From Streptomyces sp. NRRL F-2580 (lineage in GTDB: Bacteria > Actinomycetota > Actinomycetes > Streptomycetales > Streptomycetaceae): DNA of 64,000 bases. This document shows, in pieces, positions 63,086-64,000 of the stretch. A program made the position numbers and the translations under genes. Location: positions 62,001 to 126,000 of the forward strand of contig NZ_JOIR01000019.1 of NCBI RefSeq assembly GCF_000720115.1, read 5' to 3'. The first letter of the stretch is position 1. Every line of letters starts with the position of its first letter. Below the pieces are notes generated by a model, which had not been told where the DNA came from, ran no database searches, and was given only the letters and a program-made list of their open reading frames with translations.

Positions 63086-63313
63086 CGTAAACCCCTCCCA
63101 AGAATTAACCGTTCGCAAACCTGGATGCGAACAAGACGACTCTAGGTTGCGCAATCCGCGGAAAATGTCGGTCCGCCGCTTGTGACATGGACCGCAGCAA
63201 AACGGTCACCGTCCGGTCACAATCGCCGCGCGGTCCGGTCATGGCCGACTGTGAGAGTCCTGTGCATCCCGACCCCGCCGCCCGCCCCGGACGTACAGGA
63301 AGGCCGAACAGCC

Positions 63314-64000
63314 ATGTGTGCACTGCTCGTGACCCCCGCCCAGCAGTACCGCGACCAGGACCGGGAGCTGACGGTGCGCACCCTGTCCGACGTCGAATAC
63401 CAGGCGTTCCTTTCCCGGCACGGGCGGGCCAGCTTCCTCCAGTACCCGTCCTGGGCCGCAGTAAAGGACCTTTGGCGGTCGGAAAAGGTCGGATGGCACT
63501 ACCCCGGCGGAGAAATAGAAGGCGCCGGTCTCGTTCTCTACCGGCAATTCCCCGGCACCCGGAAATACTTCGCCTACCTTCCCGAGGGTCCCGTCGCGGA
63601 CTGGTCCGACCCGCGCATCGACCGCTGGCTGAACCCCCTCATGCGCCACATGCGCTCCGCCGGCGCCTTCGCCGTCCGCATCGGCCCCACCCCCGCCTAC
63701 CGCCGCTGGGACGCGGCCACCGCCAAGGCCGGGACCGGGACCGGCCGGCAGATATCCGACGTGCTCGCCACCGAGGTCGACCCGGTGGGCGCCGCCCTCG
63801 CCGACCGGCTGCGCACCCGCGGCTGGAAGCGGTGCGGCGGTGAGGACGACGGCGACGCCCAGCCCCGCCACGTCTTCCGCGTGCCGCTGGCCGACCGCTC
63901 CCTGGACGACCTGTGGTCGGGCCTGAACCAGGAGTGGCGGCGCAACGTGCGCAAGGCCGCGAAGGCCGGCGTGGAGACGGTCCTCGGTACCTCCGCCGAC
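63314..64000 (+). CDS. FemX-like lipid II aminoacyltransferase, N-terminal part
   Basis: 229 codons are visible and no stop is reached; the gene leaves the window. The translation MCALLVTPAQQYRDQDREL, then FLSRHGRASFLQYPSWAAVK, FAYLPEGPVADW, WLNPLMRHMRSAGAFAVRIGPTP and LDDLWSGLNQEWRRNVRKAAKAG has the FemAB/FemX pattern (GNAT-like fold). These enzymes add the interpeptide-bridge glycine or other amino acid to lipid II, using aminoacyl-tRNA. The ATG at 63314 has AGGAAGG upstream. Divergent from the transpeptidase gene. Confidence 0.88.
   Translation, partial: MCALLVTPAQQYRDQDRELTVRTLSDVEYQAFLSRHGRASFLQYPSWAAVKDLWRSEKVGWHYPGGEIEGAGLVLYRQFPGTRKYFAYLPEGPVADWSDPRIDRWLNPLMRHMRSAGAFAVRIGPTPAYRRWDAATAKAGTGTGRQISDVLATEVDPVGAALADRLRTRGWKRCGGEDDGDAQPRHVFRVPLADRSLDDLWSGLNQEWRRNVRKAAKAGVETVLGTSAD

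Overview
High-GC actinobacterial chromosome, almost certainly Streptomyces: GC is strongly biased to third codon positions, GTG/TTG starts are frequent, palindromic intergenic repeats are typical of the genus, and the core is a purine/ureide catabolic region whose gene order resembles (from memory) the allantoin region of S. coelicolor. No rRNA, tRNA, CRISPR array, prophage or biosynthetic cluster was recognised.

Layout. 1-2574: end of a [NiFe]-hydrogenase maturation operon (hypD partial, hypE) and an eroded small-gene patch with a signal-peptidase remnant. 2730-5072: hypothetical protein, TetR repressor divergent from a methyltransferase with twin operators, and a 55-aa membrane protein. 5368-9987: one 1,539-aa HEAT-repeat protein. 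10478-13110: TetR regulator divergent from a drug-type ABC exporter. 13201-19821: CorA, AlkZ-like glycosylase, frameshifted methyltransferase, acyl-CoA synthetase, glutathione peroxidase and a zinc-ribbon protein with a degenerate nuclease-like domain.

20018-47576 holds the ureide/glyoxylate system. Gcl, Hyi, GlxR and malate synthase consume glyoxylate; UraD, HiuH and uricase take urate to allantoin; an 8-oxoguanine/guanine deaminase and an NCS2 permease feed purines in; AllB and Alc take allantoin to ureidoglycolate and glyoxylate; a catalase probably removes the peroxide made by uricase. The IclR regulator AllR lies beside allB. Two palindromes, TTCC-N7-GGAA and TCAACR-N3-TGTTGA, recur in front of these operons. 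Between them sit unrelated genes (SGNH hydrolase, MocA-like nucleotidyltransferase, MocR regulator, NarL-type two-component system, FtsX-type ABC transporter) and several eroded genes (TetR, nitrilase, exonuclease, Mth938, PPOX).

47779-57100: SDR and reductase genes, an EamA transporter, then a sugar-uptake unit (Gfo/Idh/MocA dehydrogenase divergent from binding protein, permease, ATPase, ROK kinase, membrane protein). A 164-bp MITE-like element (57120-57283) abuts the following operon of metallo-hydrolase, exonuclease III and a DUF-type protein. The right end carries an orphan amino-acid ABC ATPase, a secreted CocE/X-Pro-type hydrolase, a lipoprotein L,D-transpeptidase and the start of a FemX-like lipid II aminoacyltransferase cut by the window edge.
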